A stretch of DNA of 64,000 bases from Mercurialis annua. Taxonomy: Eukaryota; Streptophyta; Magnoliopsida; Malpighiales; Euphorbiaceae. Shown here piece after piece: positions 46,675 through 57,807 of the stretch; positions within the stretch are counted from its first letter, which is position 1; every line of letters begins with the position of its first letter. Position numbers and translations under genes: made by a program. Location of the stretch: NCBI RefSeq assembly GCF_937616625.2, contig NC_065572.1, positions 39,211,653 through 39,275,652 of the forward strand, given 5' to 3'. The notes beneath the pieces were generated by a model that ran no database searches, was not told the DNA's origin, and was given only the letters and a program-made list of their open reading frames with translations.

Positions 46675-47780
46675 CTCATCCATGGTCTAGGTGCGTCTCG
46701 CCCCAGACAGGGGAATCCATCCTAAAAGAAATCCACGAAGGAATATGCGGAGCACACGAAGGAGCAATCACCATAGTAAGGAAAACAATACTCCAAGGAT
46801 ACTACTAGCCGACCATCAAAGAAGATGCAAAAACATTAGTCAAGAAATGTGATAAATGCCAAAGACACGACAATGTCAGTCGCAAACCAGCAGTACCTCA
46901 AGGATCAATGGAGAGCCGTTGGCCGTTCGCCACATGGGGGATCGATATAGTTGGACCGTTTGAAACGGGAAAACATCAATTGAAATTCCTAATCGTCGCG
47001 ATAGAGCACTTCACAAAATGGGTAGAGGTAGCACCAGTCGTAACTATCACTGCAGCCAGAGTAGAAGAATTCTTCAAGAACGAAGTAATATGCCGATTTG
47101 GCATACCCCACACCGTTATAGTAGACAACGGAAAACAATTCAACTGCAAACGGTTCAAGGCATTCTGCAAAGGGCTAATGATCAATTTGAAATTTACTTC
47201 GGTGGCGCACCCTCAAACAAACGGAATGACGGAAGTCACCAACCGAACCATAGCACAAGGAATAAAGAAGAGGCTTTCTCAGTATAAGGAAAACTGGGCA
47301 GAAGAACTATACAGCGTTCTGTGGGCATACAGAACAACTCCTAGAAAGGGGACTGGCGAGACACCCTTCAGATTCGCCTATGGCACCGAAGCGGTAATTC
47401 CGGTAGAAATTGGCATACCCAGTATCAGAGTGAACTATCTGGAAGAAGAAACCAACGAGACTAGAACAAGACTGTGTCTAGACCTACTAGAGGAAAGAAG
47501 AGATGAAGCGGTGGTCCGAGCCGCTACATATAAAAAGCAAGCTGCAAGATACCATAACAAGAGACTAAATTCGAGAGAATTTCAAAAAGGCGATCTGGTC
47601 CTACGGATTGCAGAAGTTGGCAGAGGAAACGCAGGAGTAAAGAAAATGCAAGCAAATTGGGAAGGCCCCTACATTGTAGAAGAAGCTACTGGCAAGGGCG
47701 CGTATAAATTAAAGACAATAACCGGATCCATGATACCCAGATATTGGAATGTAGAGCATCTGAGAAAGTATTATCAATAG
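46675..47780 (+). pseudogene. pol: Tat-1 integrase
   Basis: The zinc finger is HEGICGAHEG...KKCDKCQRHD with an in-frame TAG near 46806. From 46908 the frame is open for 290 codons: WGIDIVGPF (first D), VIVDNGKQFNCKRFK (second D), HPQTNGMTEVTNRTIAQ (E), then LWAYRTTPRKGTGETPF and the C-terminal part (KMQANWEGPYIVEEATGKGA, YWNVEHLRKYYQ) to a TAG. The catalytic triad is complete. Only the finger is broken. Confidence 0.93.
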
Positions 47781-48149
47781 ATTAATTCATGGCATGTACT
47801 TATTCCCATTTTTGAAATAAAGGGGCGATTTGGCGTTAAGAAGTAAATTTTAAAGGCTCGCTCGAGACCTAATATATACAATTTAACAAGAACCGTTCGA
47901 ATCTTAGTTAAAAACAATTTAGACTTGTCTGAGTCAAAATAAATAAAAGGATCCATTCGGACCTACAAATAAATCACACCAACGGAAGTTTAGATTAACT
48001 TCTCGAAATAACGAACGAGTTTAGATTAACTCTACGACTAAAGAAAAACAATGGTCAAAAAGATCATTATATTCACAAGCAAAAATTACAAAGGATCCGC
48101 CTACGATCCAATACAAAAAGAAGAAAATACAAAAAGAAGAAAGTAAAAA
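47781..48149. other. Tat-1 spacer between integrase and antisense ORF
   Basis: No gene is seen in this 369-bp AT-rich spacer. It separates the 3' end of pol (plus strand) from the 3' end of the antisense ORF (minus strand), so it should hold a terminator for at least the antisense transcript. No diagnostic signal is obvious. Confidence 0.6.
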
Positions 48150-49939
48150 TTAAGCTTTTTTCAAAGCATCTTGTTTCTGCTTATCAAGCTTCGCCTTCAC
48201 TTCCTTCGCCAAAGAGGCAGGATCCAATTGATTGACGCCAGAAAGATCGATGCTAGGATTCTGCTCCCGCAGCTTCGCCCCGATCGCCAACCGGTATTGA
48301 GTCATGACTTGGGAATAAAAGCTCCCAGAGTCACCAAAACGCCGGCGGAGACGCCCCTCTTCTTTCTTCAGATCATCCCTCTCCTTAGTGTGAGCATCTG
48401 AGGAAGACTTTAGAGACTCGATTTCATCAGACAAAGTCTGAACCCGAGCCTCTAAGGCGAAAATCTCCCGAGTCTTGGCAGATACGGAGGACCTTAGCTG
48501 TTGGATCAGACCAGTCGCTTCGCCAGCCTCCTCTTCCATCTTCTGTTTTTCAGAAAGCCAGGATTCAGAATCCTTCTGAAGCTTCTTCAATTGATCCACC
48601 GCATCCCTTCGGCGACGCTCCAAAACAGCGATGGATTGGACCACCTACGAAATAAAGCAACAAATAAGAAAAATAAAGAAGGAAATCACGATATAAAATA
48701 AAAGAAGAAAAACATACCGAAAAACCGCCAAGACAGGCGAACTCAGCCAAACCATCGCCATGTTCACGATCAATGGACTCTATGTCCTCCTTGATCATAA
48801 TATTCTCCATGCAAGCATGAAGAATAGCGACGTTGGAAAGTCGAGGCGGATTTTGTGCGTCCGCCCAAGCCGCAAACCGAGGCACCTCATCGACAAACAC
48901 CCCAGAAGATTTCTTCTTCTTGGGACGCTTAGAAGAAGCTCCAACTTGATCCTCAGCATGACGCTTCTTACCAGTGGTAGGCAACTCCGTCAGAGAAGGA
49001 ACTGAATCCTTCGAAGGAAGCAAAGGCGACTCAGGAGTCGCAGCAGGAACCTTATCGCCAGTAGCAGGAACAAGACCTACCGAATCAGGCGACGGATTCG
49101 GCGCGGCGATAGTAGAGGGATTAGGAGCGCCGCTAGTGACCTCGCCCATATCTACAGTCATATCGACATGAAAATTATCAAGCAAATGTTCAAGAGAAGT
49201 CGATTCCTACAAAACAAAAACATAATAACAAAGTTAGAAAAATACCTTCTAAGGGAAGACCCGCCAAAAGTATTTCACGGCGACTTAAATATCGTTCTAA
49301 AAGAACGCTGTACTTGGGCTTATCAAAGTGACAATCCGACAACAAAGACAAGGCGAAATCCCTCTCCCCATCAGTCAAATCAGGAACATCAGTAAGCGAA
49401 ACCTTACTAGAAGTAAAACTTCGCGAAAAAGAAGAAAAAGAGGAATGTTGAACCAAGAAAAATTTAGGGGTCCAACCCTTCAAAGAAGACGGAAGACTAA
49501 AAAGAGACCGATTCGGTCGACCACCAGCAAAAATAAATTCCCCACCCTTTCGGCGGGAGAAAACATAAAAATAATTAAAAAGAGCAAGCGAAGGCTCCTG
49601 CATTCGAGCCCTACAAGATTCCATAAAAGAACAAAGAAGGCGAATCGCGTTGGGATGAAACTGACCTAAAGGAATACCTAAATTATGACAGACCTCTACG
49701 ATCAAAGACTCTAAGGGGAAACTAAGACCCGCCAATAGCTGTTCATGGAAAATTACTATCTTTGAAGGCGAATCGGTGTTATGATTCGCCCGATACAATT
49801 TACCAGGTCTCAGAATAACATATGACCCAGGAAATCTAAATTCCTCGGCATAGCTAATTATCTGTTCTCTCGACAAGGAGCTCCGGGTATATTCTAGCTC
49901 GTCACGAGCACCCTTCGCCCCCTCGGTTACTTCTGACAT
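48150..49939 (-). CDS. Tat-1 antisense accessory ORF, apparently spliced
   Basis: Three minus-strand exons. Exon 1 (49939 to about 49246) starts MSEVTEGAKGARDELEYTRS and contains IVIFHEQLLAGLSFPLESL, then NLGIPLGQFHPNAIRLLCSF. This resembles the 'putative gypsy type transposon' family (Pfam PF04195 as I recall it), often antisense in Tat elements. Exon 2 (49206-48718) is Ser/Pro-rich with a basic stretch (KKRHAEDQVGASSKRPKKKK), a possible nuclear signal. Exon 3 (48644-48150) is Glu/Lys-rich coiled coil. Intron 2 (48717-48645, 73 nt) has GTATGT and TTTCGTAG borders and joins phase 0 to phase 0. The 39-nt intron-1 candidate (49245-49207) leaves the frames off by one. Function is unknown. RNA evidence would settle the gene model. 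Confidence 0.75.
48645..48717 (-). other. Candidate 73-nt spliceosomal intron in antisense ORF
   Basis: The donor is TCG|GTATGTTTTT and the acceptor TTTATTTCGTAG|GTGGTCC, with a T-rich interior. Exon 2 ends and exon 3 begins exactly in phase 0. The interior is open as read-through but low in complexity. This is the typical size and composition of a plant intron. Confidence 0.75.
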
Positions 49940-50567
49940 TTTAAAAATTTAAAAAGGGGGGGAAACACGGAATGATGGTGAAATTAAAATTCCAAAAGAT
50001 CAAAAGAAAGAAAAGACGAAGAACAGGAAGAACAAGAAAAAACAGAATTAAAACTGCAAAAGAATTACCCAAAACAAGAAATCAAATTAACGAAAGGGTA
50101 AAGACCTCGCAAGCAAATATGCAGGATCAAAAGAAAGATAAGGAGCAACTCGAAAACGAGGAATCTTGAAAGCAGAAGAAGAAACCCACAGAAAGCTTGA
50201 AGAAAGATTTCCTTTTATAAGAATAACAGTTGCAGAAAGAGCAAAAATGGAAGAAGAAGAAAAATGAACAATTATATAGCCTAAGGCAAGGAAGTTGAAA
50301 AGACGAGATCCCATAATTACAAATGAGGACCAACTAATGGCGCACGAAGACACTTGTCCTTCATCCAGTTACAACCCTCTCCTGATAGGCGACACGTGGC
50401 AACGCGAAGAATCTTACTAAAGAAGAAACGTCACCCACAAACATATGAAACGACTCACCCGGAATACAAAACGACTCGCCCGTGATATAAAAAGACTCAG
50501 CTCCAAAAGAGCTAAAATCTACTAAGGCATGAATACCAATTACTTCAGCTCACTTGCGGGGGGCTAA
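49940..50567. other. Tat-1 spacer upstream of antisense ORF, with PPT
   Basis: There is no coding sequence on the plus strand. It is very purine-rich from 49970 to 50300 and ends in the polypurine tract CTTGCGGGGGGCTAA next to the 3' LTR. On the minus strand this is the leader or promoter side of the antisense ORF. Confidence 0.7.
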
Positions 50568-51236
50568 TGATGGATACCGAATCCTACAGTAAATATAATG
50601 GAGCCGAGTCACAGGAGATCCGCTCTCAGGTGATACCGGACTCCCCTTGAAGGTCTGAAGATATCAAGGAGACGCCGAATCCCTTGAGATTCGGTGATAT
50701 GCCAACTGATACCGAATCCCTTGAGATTCGGTGATATGCCAACTGATACCGAATCCCTTGAGATTCGGTGATTTGCCAATAAAGACCGAATCCCGCATGA
50801 TCCGCCCGAAGCGCGCTAGGTCCGGGATTCAGGTAATCGACCAAGAATGGAAGTATTGTCCTATTCGGACACAAACACTATATATGGAAGGATAAGCTCT
50901 ATCTTAGGAAGATAAGACTATTTAGGAAGACGTTCCTAAATAGGACTCTTATCAGATTAAGGTAGATCTCGACAAATCAGGAGAATCCCTACTATGTTGC
51001 CGAATCCCTACAAAGTAGGATTCACTTGCCTATTACGACTCTACAAGGTATATTCGACTACTATAAAAGGAGTACGAGGTATGCCTAGAATGACAATTAC
51101 ATTCATATACACAAAACGCTGCTCAAAGCTCTAAACTAACTTTAGCATCGGAGAGTTAATCGGACAACCACCGTCCGGTTAGCTTCTACCTTGTTTTGCA
51201 GGTCTTACTCACCGGCTCAGAAAGCAGACTCCATCA
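50568..51236 (+). repeat. 3' LTR of Tat-1
   Basis: A 669-bp LTR, exactly 37 bp longer than the 5' copy because it has three rather than two CCGAATCCCTTGAGATTCGG units (50675, 50712, 50749). It ends GACTCCATCA. Confidence 0.95.
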
Positions 51237-51449
51237 TGTATTATTAAGACAAAGTTTATTGATTTAATTATTGATTTTAAAACCGGACTATCTATTATCG
51301 TTTTGTTTTTTATTATTATAATGTGAAACTATAAGTAAATTATAACCTGAATTAATATAATTACTTGGGTAATTATAATTGGGTTTAAATATCAAAATTG
51401 GCTAAATTACAATTTAGCCCTTGAACATATTTTTAACTTATTAAGTTAT

Positions 51450-51787
51450 GGCCAAACCCATGTAGAGGTCCCTGTACTTTACACTTTTTTTTCCGTAGGT
51501 ACTTATACTTCATTTTTGTATTATCTGATCCCTCTACTTACCTATTTTTGATTTTCAGGTCCTTTGTGAGTTTTTTCCAGTCCCTCTACTTACAATTTTT
51601 GTTTCCTCAAGTCCCTCTACTTACAATTTTTGTTTCCTCCAGCCATACAAAAAGACCTAAAAAAAACTCATAAAGGACCTGAAAATCAAAAATAGGCAAG
51701 TAGAGGGATCAAATAATACAAAAATGAAGTATAAGGACTTACAGAAAAAAATGTGTAAAGTACAGGGACCTTTATATGGGTTAAGCC
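51450..51787. mobile_element. 338-bp MITE with long inverted repeats in Gypsy-4 LTR
   Basis: The two halves are inverted copies of about 145 bp: GGCCAAACCC...TCCCTGTACTTTACAC on the left, and the complement ending GGGTTAAGCC on the right. An exact 9-bp TSD ttaagttat lies at 51441-51449 and 51788-51796, typical of Mutator-like elements. The loop contains a duplicated CCCTCTACTTACAATTTTTG word. It is non-coding. Confidence 0.9.
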
Positions 51788-54700
51788 TTAAGTTATTGGT
51801 CATAACATTATATTTCATTTTAAATTATAATAACTATATTTAGTTTCGAATATCAATTTGGCATGAAATTGGCTAAATTATAATTTAGCCCTTGAACGTT
51901 TTATAACTTATTTAAGTAAGTTTTTGGTTAGTAACCTTGTATTTTATTTAATTATAAAAAAAATAATTAATTTAATTTCGAATATTAAATTGGCTAAAGT
52001 ACAGTTTAGTCCTTAAATTGGCTAAAGTACAGTTTAGTCCCTAAACTTTTATAAACTTAAAATTGTTAAGTTTTGGTTGTAACTCGGATTACTTGAAAAT
52101 GAAGTTATTGAGTTCTGCTTTCAAAATGGTTACTATTTTATCGAATTATTTTATAAATATAAACTCGGGTTTATATTTGTTAAACGTGTTGAGTCGGGTT
52201 AGACTTGGGTCACCCGACAAGTGAGGTTAGCTTGGTAGTTATTAGTAACTCGGCTAACCCACTATTTAGAGATTATTTATTATTTAAATATTTTTAGATA
52301 ATATTTGTAAATTGGATTTAAAACGAGAACTCAATAGACTTGTATTAATTGGGCGTTCTACCTATTGGGTAGTTTTGTGTTGTTCTGGATTTTTTTATTC
52401 CGACGTGTTATTTGTGCTAGTCCTATGTGGTGTCTAGTACTCTCTAGAGTTAGGGTCTGTTTTTAATAATTATTTTATTTGTTTAGACCCGTCTACTGTT
52501 CGTGCTTCAGAGGCGAACCAGGATTAGTTGCTTGCCGGTTATCACGTGGATTAGCAAGCACTGAGTTTGTACTTACTATTACCGCTTCATTAAGTAAATT
52601 GTTATTTTAAATATTAAATATATATACTGTACATATATTTCGAACTGCTTTTATATTATGGCTCTTAGTTGGAACATGCTACCTAATGGGCATCATTATG
52701 ACTGCGTGCGCACCGATAATGATCTGGGCAAGGCATTTATTGAAATGTGGTAACTCGGTATGAGCGTAGCTCTCGGGACCAAATAGAGTAACTCGGTGTA
52801 GCACAGCTCTCGGGACTCTGGATATGGTATAAGTGTCGTCAGTGGTAACTCGGTGTAGCTCAGCTCTCGGGACAAGGCCTATTGGATTATGTTATTTATT
52901 TAGAATTGTAGATTAGGGTTCCAACTATTATTCTTAATATTGTTATTAAATATTTTAAACGGTTTTAAAGGTTTTCCACTTGATAAATGTAAATAGTGGT
53001 ATAAACTCATCTCAGTATATCTGACCCCGTTGTTTTCCCAATTTTTTCTAGGGTTATGATCTGAGAGAGTCTGGTGATCTCCGCATTTACTTTTCCTCGG
53101 AGGTTCCATTATTTTAGTAGAACTATCAAACTATTTTATTCTTAGACCGCAGTAGTTGACTAGACATCTTTATTATTATTACAGTTGTTTGTCGGATTGG
53201 TCCGACTAGTTATATTACTCTGGCATGTTACACTGGTTTATGTTATGCCTATTTTTAGACTCAGAATTTGATAAGCATGTTATATTAGTAGTTGAATATT
53301 ATAACTGCTAGAATTAGGCTAAAGTCTCGGTTGCCCCCGAGCATTGGTTTTCTGCAGGTTTAATTGAATTGTATGTTATAAGGAAGGCTAGCTACGGGTG
53401 TTGGTACTACATTACCATGCCCTAGCGCCGGTCACGATTCATGAAAATGGGTCGTGACACGTTTAGATTGGTTTCGTGACGTTTTAAACGTTTGGATTTG
53501 TTTCTTAACATTTGTAAACGTTTGGCTTAAATCGGTAAAAAGTTGAAACGATTGGATTTGTTTCATAACATTTTTAAACGTTTGGATAGGGTTTGTAATG
53601 TTTTAAACTTTTGGCATAAATAGCCAAAAAGGTGAAACGTTTGGATTTGTTTCGTAATGATTGTAAACATTTGGCTTCAATCGCTAAAAAGGGGAAACGT
53701 TTTGTTTTGTTTTGTAGCATTTGTAAACGTTTGGCTTAAATCTCTAAAAAGGTGAAACGTTTGGATTTGTTTCGTAACGTTTATAAACGTTTGGCTTCAA
53801 TCGCTAAAAAGGGGAACCGTTTGGATTTGTTTCATAACGTTTGTAAACGTTTGGCTTAAATCGCGAAAAAGGTGAAACGTTTGGATTTGTTTCGTAACAT
53901 TTGTAAACGTTTGGCTTAAATCGCTAAAAATGTTAAATGTTTTGATTAGTTTCGTAACGTTTGTAAATGTTTGGTTTAAATCGCTAAAAAGGTGAAAGGT
54001 TTGGATTTGTTTCGTGACGTTTGAAAACGTTTTGCTTAAATTGCTAAACAGGTGAAATATTTGGATTTGCTTCGTAACGTTTATAAACATTTGGCTTAAA
54101 TCGCTAAAAATGTGAAACGTTTGGATTTGTTTCGTAACATTTTAAACGTTTGGATTTGTTTTGTAACGTTTGTAAACATTTGACTAAATCGCTAAAAAGA
54201 TGAAACATTTGCATTTGTTTCGTAACCTTTGTAAACGTTTGGGTTATATCGTTAAAAGGTGAAAAGTTTGGATTTTTTTTGTAAAGTATGGAAATGTCTG
54301 GCTTAAATCGCTAAGAAGGTGAAACGTTTGGATTTGTTTCGTAATGTTTGTAAATATTTGGCTTAAATCGCTAAAAGGGTGAAATGTTTAGATTTGTTTG
54401 GTAACGTTTGTAAACGTTTGGCTTAAATCGCTAAAAAGTTGAAATGCGTGGATTTATTTTGTAACGTTTGTAAACGTTTGGCTTCAATCGCTAAAAAGGG
54501 GAAACGTTTGGATTTGTTTCGTAACATTTGTAAACGTTTGGCTTAAATCGCTAAAAAGGTGAAATTTTGGATTTGTTTCGTAACATTTGTAAACGTTTGG
54601 CTTAAATCACTAAAAATGTTAAACGTTTGGATTTGTTTCGTAACGTTTGTAAACGTTTGGCTTAAATCGCGAAGAAGGGGAAACGTTTGGATTCGTTTCG

Positions 54701-55483
54701 TAACATTTCTAAACGTTTGCCTTAAATCGCAAAAAATGTTAAACGTTTTGATTGGTTTCGTATCGTTTGTAAACATTTGGTTTAAATCGCTAAAAAGGTG
54801 AAAGGTTTGGATTTGTTTCGTGACGTTTGAAAACATTTGGCTTAAATTGCTAAATAGGTGAAACATTTGGATTTGCTTCGTAACGTTTGTAAACATTTGG
54901 CTTAAATCGCTAAAAATGGGAAACGTTTGGATTTGTTTCGTAATGCTTTAAACGTTTGGATTGGTTTCTTGATGATTGTAAACAATTGGCTTCAATCCCT
55001 AAAAAGTTGAAACGTTTGGATTTGTTTCATAACGTTTTATAAACATTTGGCTTCAATCCCTATAAAGGGGAAACGTTTGGGTTTGTTTCGTAATGTTTTT
55101 AAACCATTGGCTTAAATTGCTAAAAAGGTGAAACTTTTGGATTTATTTTGTAACATTTGTAAACATTTGACTTAAATCACTAAAAATGTTAAACGTTTGG
55201 ATTAGTTTCGTAACGTTTGTAAACGTTTGGCTTAAATCGCTAAGAAGGTGAAACGTTGAGATTTGTTTCGTAAGCTTTGTAAATGTTTGGCTCAAATCGC
55301 TAAAAAGGTGAAATGTTTGGTTTTGTTTTGTAACGTTTGTAAACATTTGACTTTAATTGCTGAAAAGGTGAAACGTTTCGTTTTGTTTCGTAATGTTTGT
55401 AAACATTTGGCTTAAATCGCTAAAAAGGTGAAACGTTTGGTTTTGTTTCGTAATGTTTGTAAACAGCTAAAAAGGGGAAACGT

Positions 55484-55743
55484 CGTTTACAAACGTTACA
55501 AAACCAATGCAAAAGTTAAAATGGTACGAAACTAATCCTAACGTTTTACCTTTTTAGCGACTTAAGCTAAACGTTTACAAACATTACTAAACAAATCGAA
55601 ACGTTAAAACGTTTCGAAACAAATCCAAACGTTGAACCTTTTTAGCGATTTAAGCAAAACATTTTAGCAATTTATGCCAAACATTTACAAACGTTACGAA
55701 ACAAAACCAAATGTTTCACCTTTTTAGCGATTTAATCCAAATG
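55484..55743 (-). repeat. Inverted satellite island 1
   Basis: Polarity flips after gtaaacagctaaaaagg...aaacgt and returns at the palindrome AATCCAAATGTTTGGATT. The about 260-bp interior is minus-strand monomers. Confidence 0.93.
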
Positions 55744-57545
55744 TTTGGATTTGTTTCGTAACGTTTTAAATATTTGGCTTAAATCGCTAAAAAGGTAAAA
55801 CGCTTGGATTTGTTTCGTAAAATTTTAAACGTTTGGATTTTTTTTGTAATGTTTGTAAACGTTTGACTTAAATAGCTAAAAAGATGAAACATTTGGATTT
55901 GTTTCATAACGTTTATAAACGTTTGGCTTATATCGCTAAAAGGTGAAACGTTTGGATTTGTTTCGTAAAGTCTGTACATGTCTGGCTTAAATCGCTAAGA
56001 AGGTGAAACATTTGGATTTGTTTCGTAATGTTTGTAAATATTTGGCTTAAATCGCTAAAAAGGTTAAACGTTTCGATTTGTTTGGTAATGTTTGTAAACG
56101 TTTGGCTTAAATCGCTAAAAAGGTGAGACGCTTAGATTTGTTTCGTAACGTTTGGCTTCAATCGCTAAAAAGGGGAAACGTTTGGATTTTTTTCGTAACA
56201 TTTGTAAACGTTTGGCTTAAATCGCTAAAAATGTTAAACGTTTGGATTGGTTTCGTAACGTTTGTAAACGTTTGGCTTCAATCGCTAAAAAGGAGAAACG
56301 TTTGGATTTGTTATGTAACGTTTGTAAACGGTTGGCTTAAATCGCTAAAAAGGTGAAACGTTTGTATTTGTTTTGTAACATTTGTAAACGCTTGGCTTAT
56401 ATCGCTAAAATGTTAAGAGTTTGGATTGGTTTTGTAACGTTTGTAAACGTTTGGCTTGAATCGCTAAAAAGGTTAAACATTTGGATTTGTTTCGTAACGT
56501 TTGTAAATATTTGGCTTAAATCGCTAAAAAGGGGAAACGTTTGGATTTGTTTCGTAACATTTGTAAACGTTTGGCTTAAATCGCTAAAAATGCTAAACGT
56601 TTGGATTTGTTTCGTAACGTTTGTAAATGTTTGGCTTCAATCGCTAAAAAAGGAAAAGTTTCAATTTGTTTCATAACGTTTGTAAACGTTTGGCTTCAAT
56701 CGCTAAAAACGGTAAACGTTTCGATTTTTCCGTAACGTTTGTAAAGTTTTGGCTTAAATCACTAAAAAGGTGAAACGTTTGGTTTTGTTTCGTAACGTTT
56801 GTAAACGTTTGGCTTAAATCGTTAAAAAGGGGAAACGTTTGGATTTGTTTCGCAACGTTTGTAAACGTTTGGCTTCAATCGCTAAAAAGGCGAAACGTTT
56901 GGATTTGTTTCGCGACGTTTTTAAATGTTTTGCTTAAATCGCTAAAAAGGTGAAACGTTTGGATTTGTTTCGTAGCATTTGTAAACGTTTGGCTTAAATC
57001 GCTAAAAATGTTAAACGTTTGGATTGGTTTCGTACCGTTTGTAAACGTTTGGCTTAAATCGCTAAAAAGGTGAAACGTTCGGCTTATTTCGCTAAATATG
57101 TGAAACGTTTGGATTTTCTTCGCAACGTTTGTATACGTTTGGCTTAAATCGCTACAAAAGTGAAACGTTTGGATTTGTTTCTTAATGTTTGAAATGTTTG
57201 GATTGGTTTCAAAATGATTGTAAACATTTGGCTTCAATCCCTAAAAAGTTGAAACGTTTATATTTGTTTTGTAACGTTTGTAAACGTTTGGCTTTAATCC
57301 CTAAAAAGGGGACACGTTTGGATTTGTTTCATAATGTTTTGAAACCTTTGGCTTAAATCTCTAAAAAGGTGAAACATTTGCATTTGTTTCGTAAAATTTG
57401 TAAACGTTTGGCTTAAATCGCTAAAAATGTTAAACGTTTGGATTAGTTTCATAACATTTCTAAACGTTTGGCTTAAATCGCTAAAAAGGTGAAACGTTTT
57501 TTTTTTGTTTCATAATGTTTGTAAACAGCTAAACATGTGAAACGT

Positions 57546-57807
57546 CGTTTACAAACGTTACAAAATCAACCCAAACGTTTAAAATAGTACATAACTAATC
57601 CAAACGTTTCACGTTTTAAGCGATTTAAGCTAAACGTTTACAAACGTTACTAAATAAATCTAAACATTTAAAACGTTTCGAAACAAATCCAAACGTTTAA
57701 AGTTTTTAGCGATTAAGCAAAACGTTTTAGCAATTTAAGCCAAACGCTTACAAACTTTACAAAACAAAGCTATACCTTTCGCCTTTTTAGCGATTTAATC
57801 CAAATGT
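57546..57807 (-). repeat. Inverted satellite island 2
   Basis: It has the same junctions as island 1 (gtaaacagctaaa on the left, AATCCAAATGTTTGGATT on the right). It is about 262 bp and starts 2062 bp after island 1. Confidence 0.93.

Larger units (their letters stand above)
43228..51236 (+). mobile_element. Tat-1: Tat-type Ty3/gypsy retrotransposon, gag-less
   Basis: LTRs of 632 bp (43228-43859) and 669 bp (50568-51236) have ends TGATGGA/TCCATCA. Flanking 5-mers are ggtat and tgtat, one mismatch. Between them lie the PBS, a gag stub, protease, RT, two RNase H regions and integrase, then an antisense ORF on the other strand and a PPT. A second RNase H before integrase and an antisense extra ORF are known features of the Tat lineage. 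The LTRs differ at about 13 sites by eye plus one 37-bp repeat unit, so the insertion is young. Nearly all of gag is deleted. Confidence 0.93.
42598..53459 (+). mobile_element. Gypsy-4: solo Tekay-like LTR interrupted by Tat-1 and a MITE
   Basis: It begins TGTAATATACC and ends GGGTCGTGACA, with TG/CA ends and an exact 5-bp TSD cgttt (42593-42597 and 53460-53464) in satellite DNA. The LTR itself is 42598-43227 plus 51242-53459, about 2.5 kb after removing the 338-bp MITE. No PBS follows the end and no internal region is present, so it is a solo LTR. The stretch 52195-52260 (gggtcacccgacaagtgagg) matches Gypsy-3. Confidence 0.92.

Noticed and set aside
49972..50169. Lys/Arg-rich 65-codon plus-strand frame
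   Set aside because: It comes from a purine-rich tract upstream of the PPT. Composition alone explains it.
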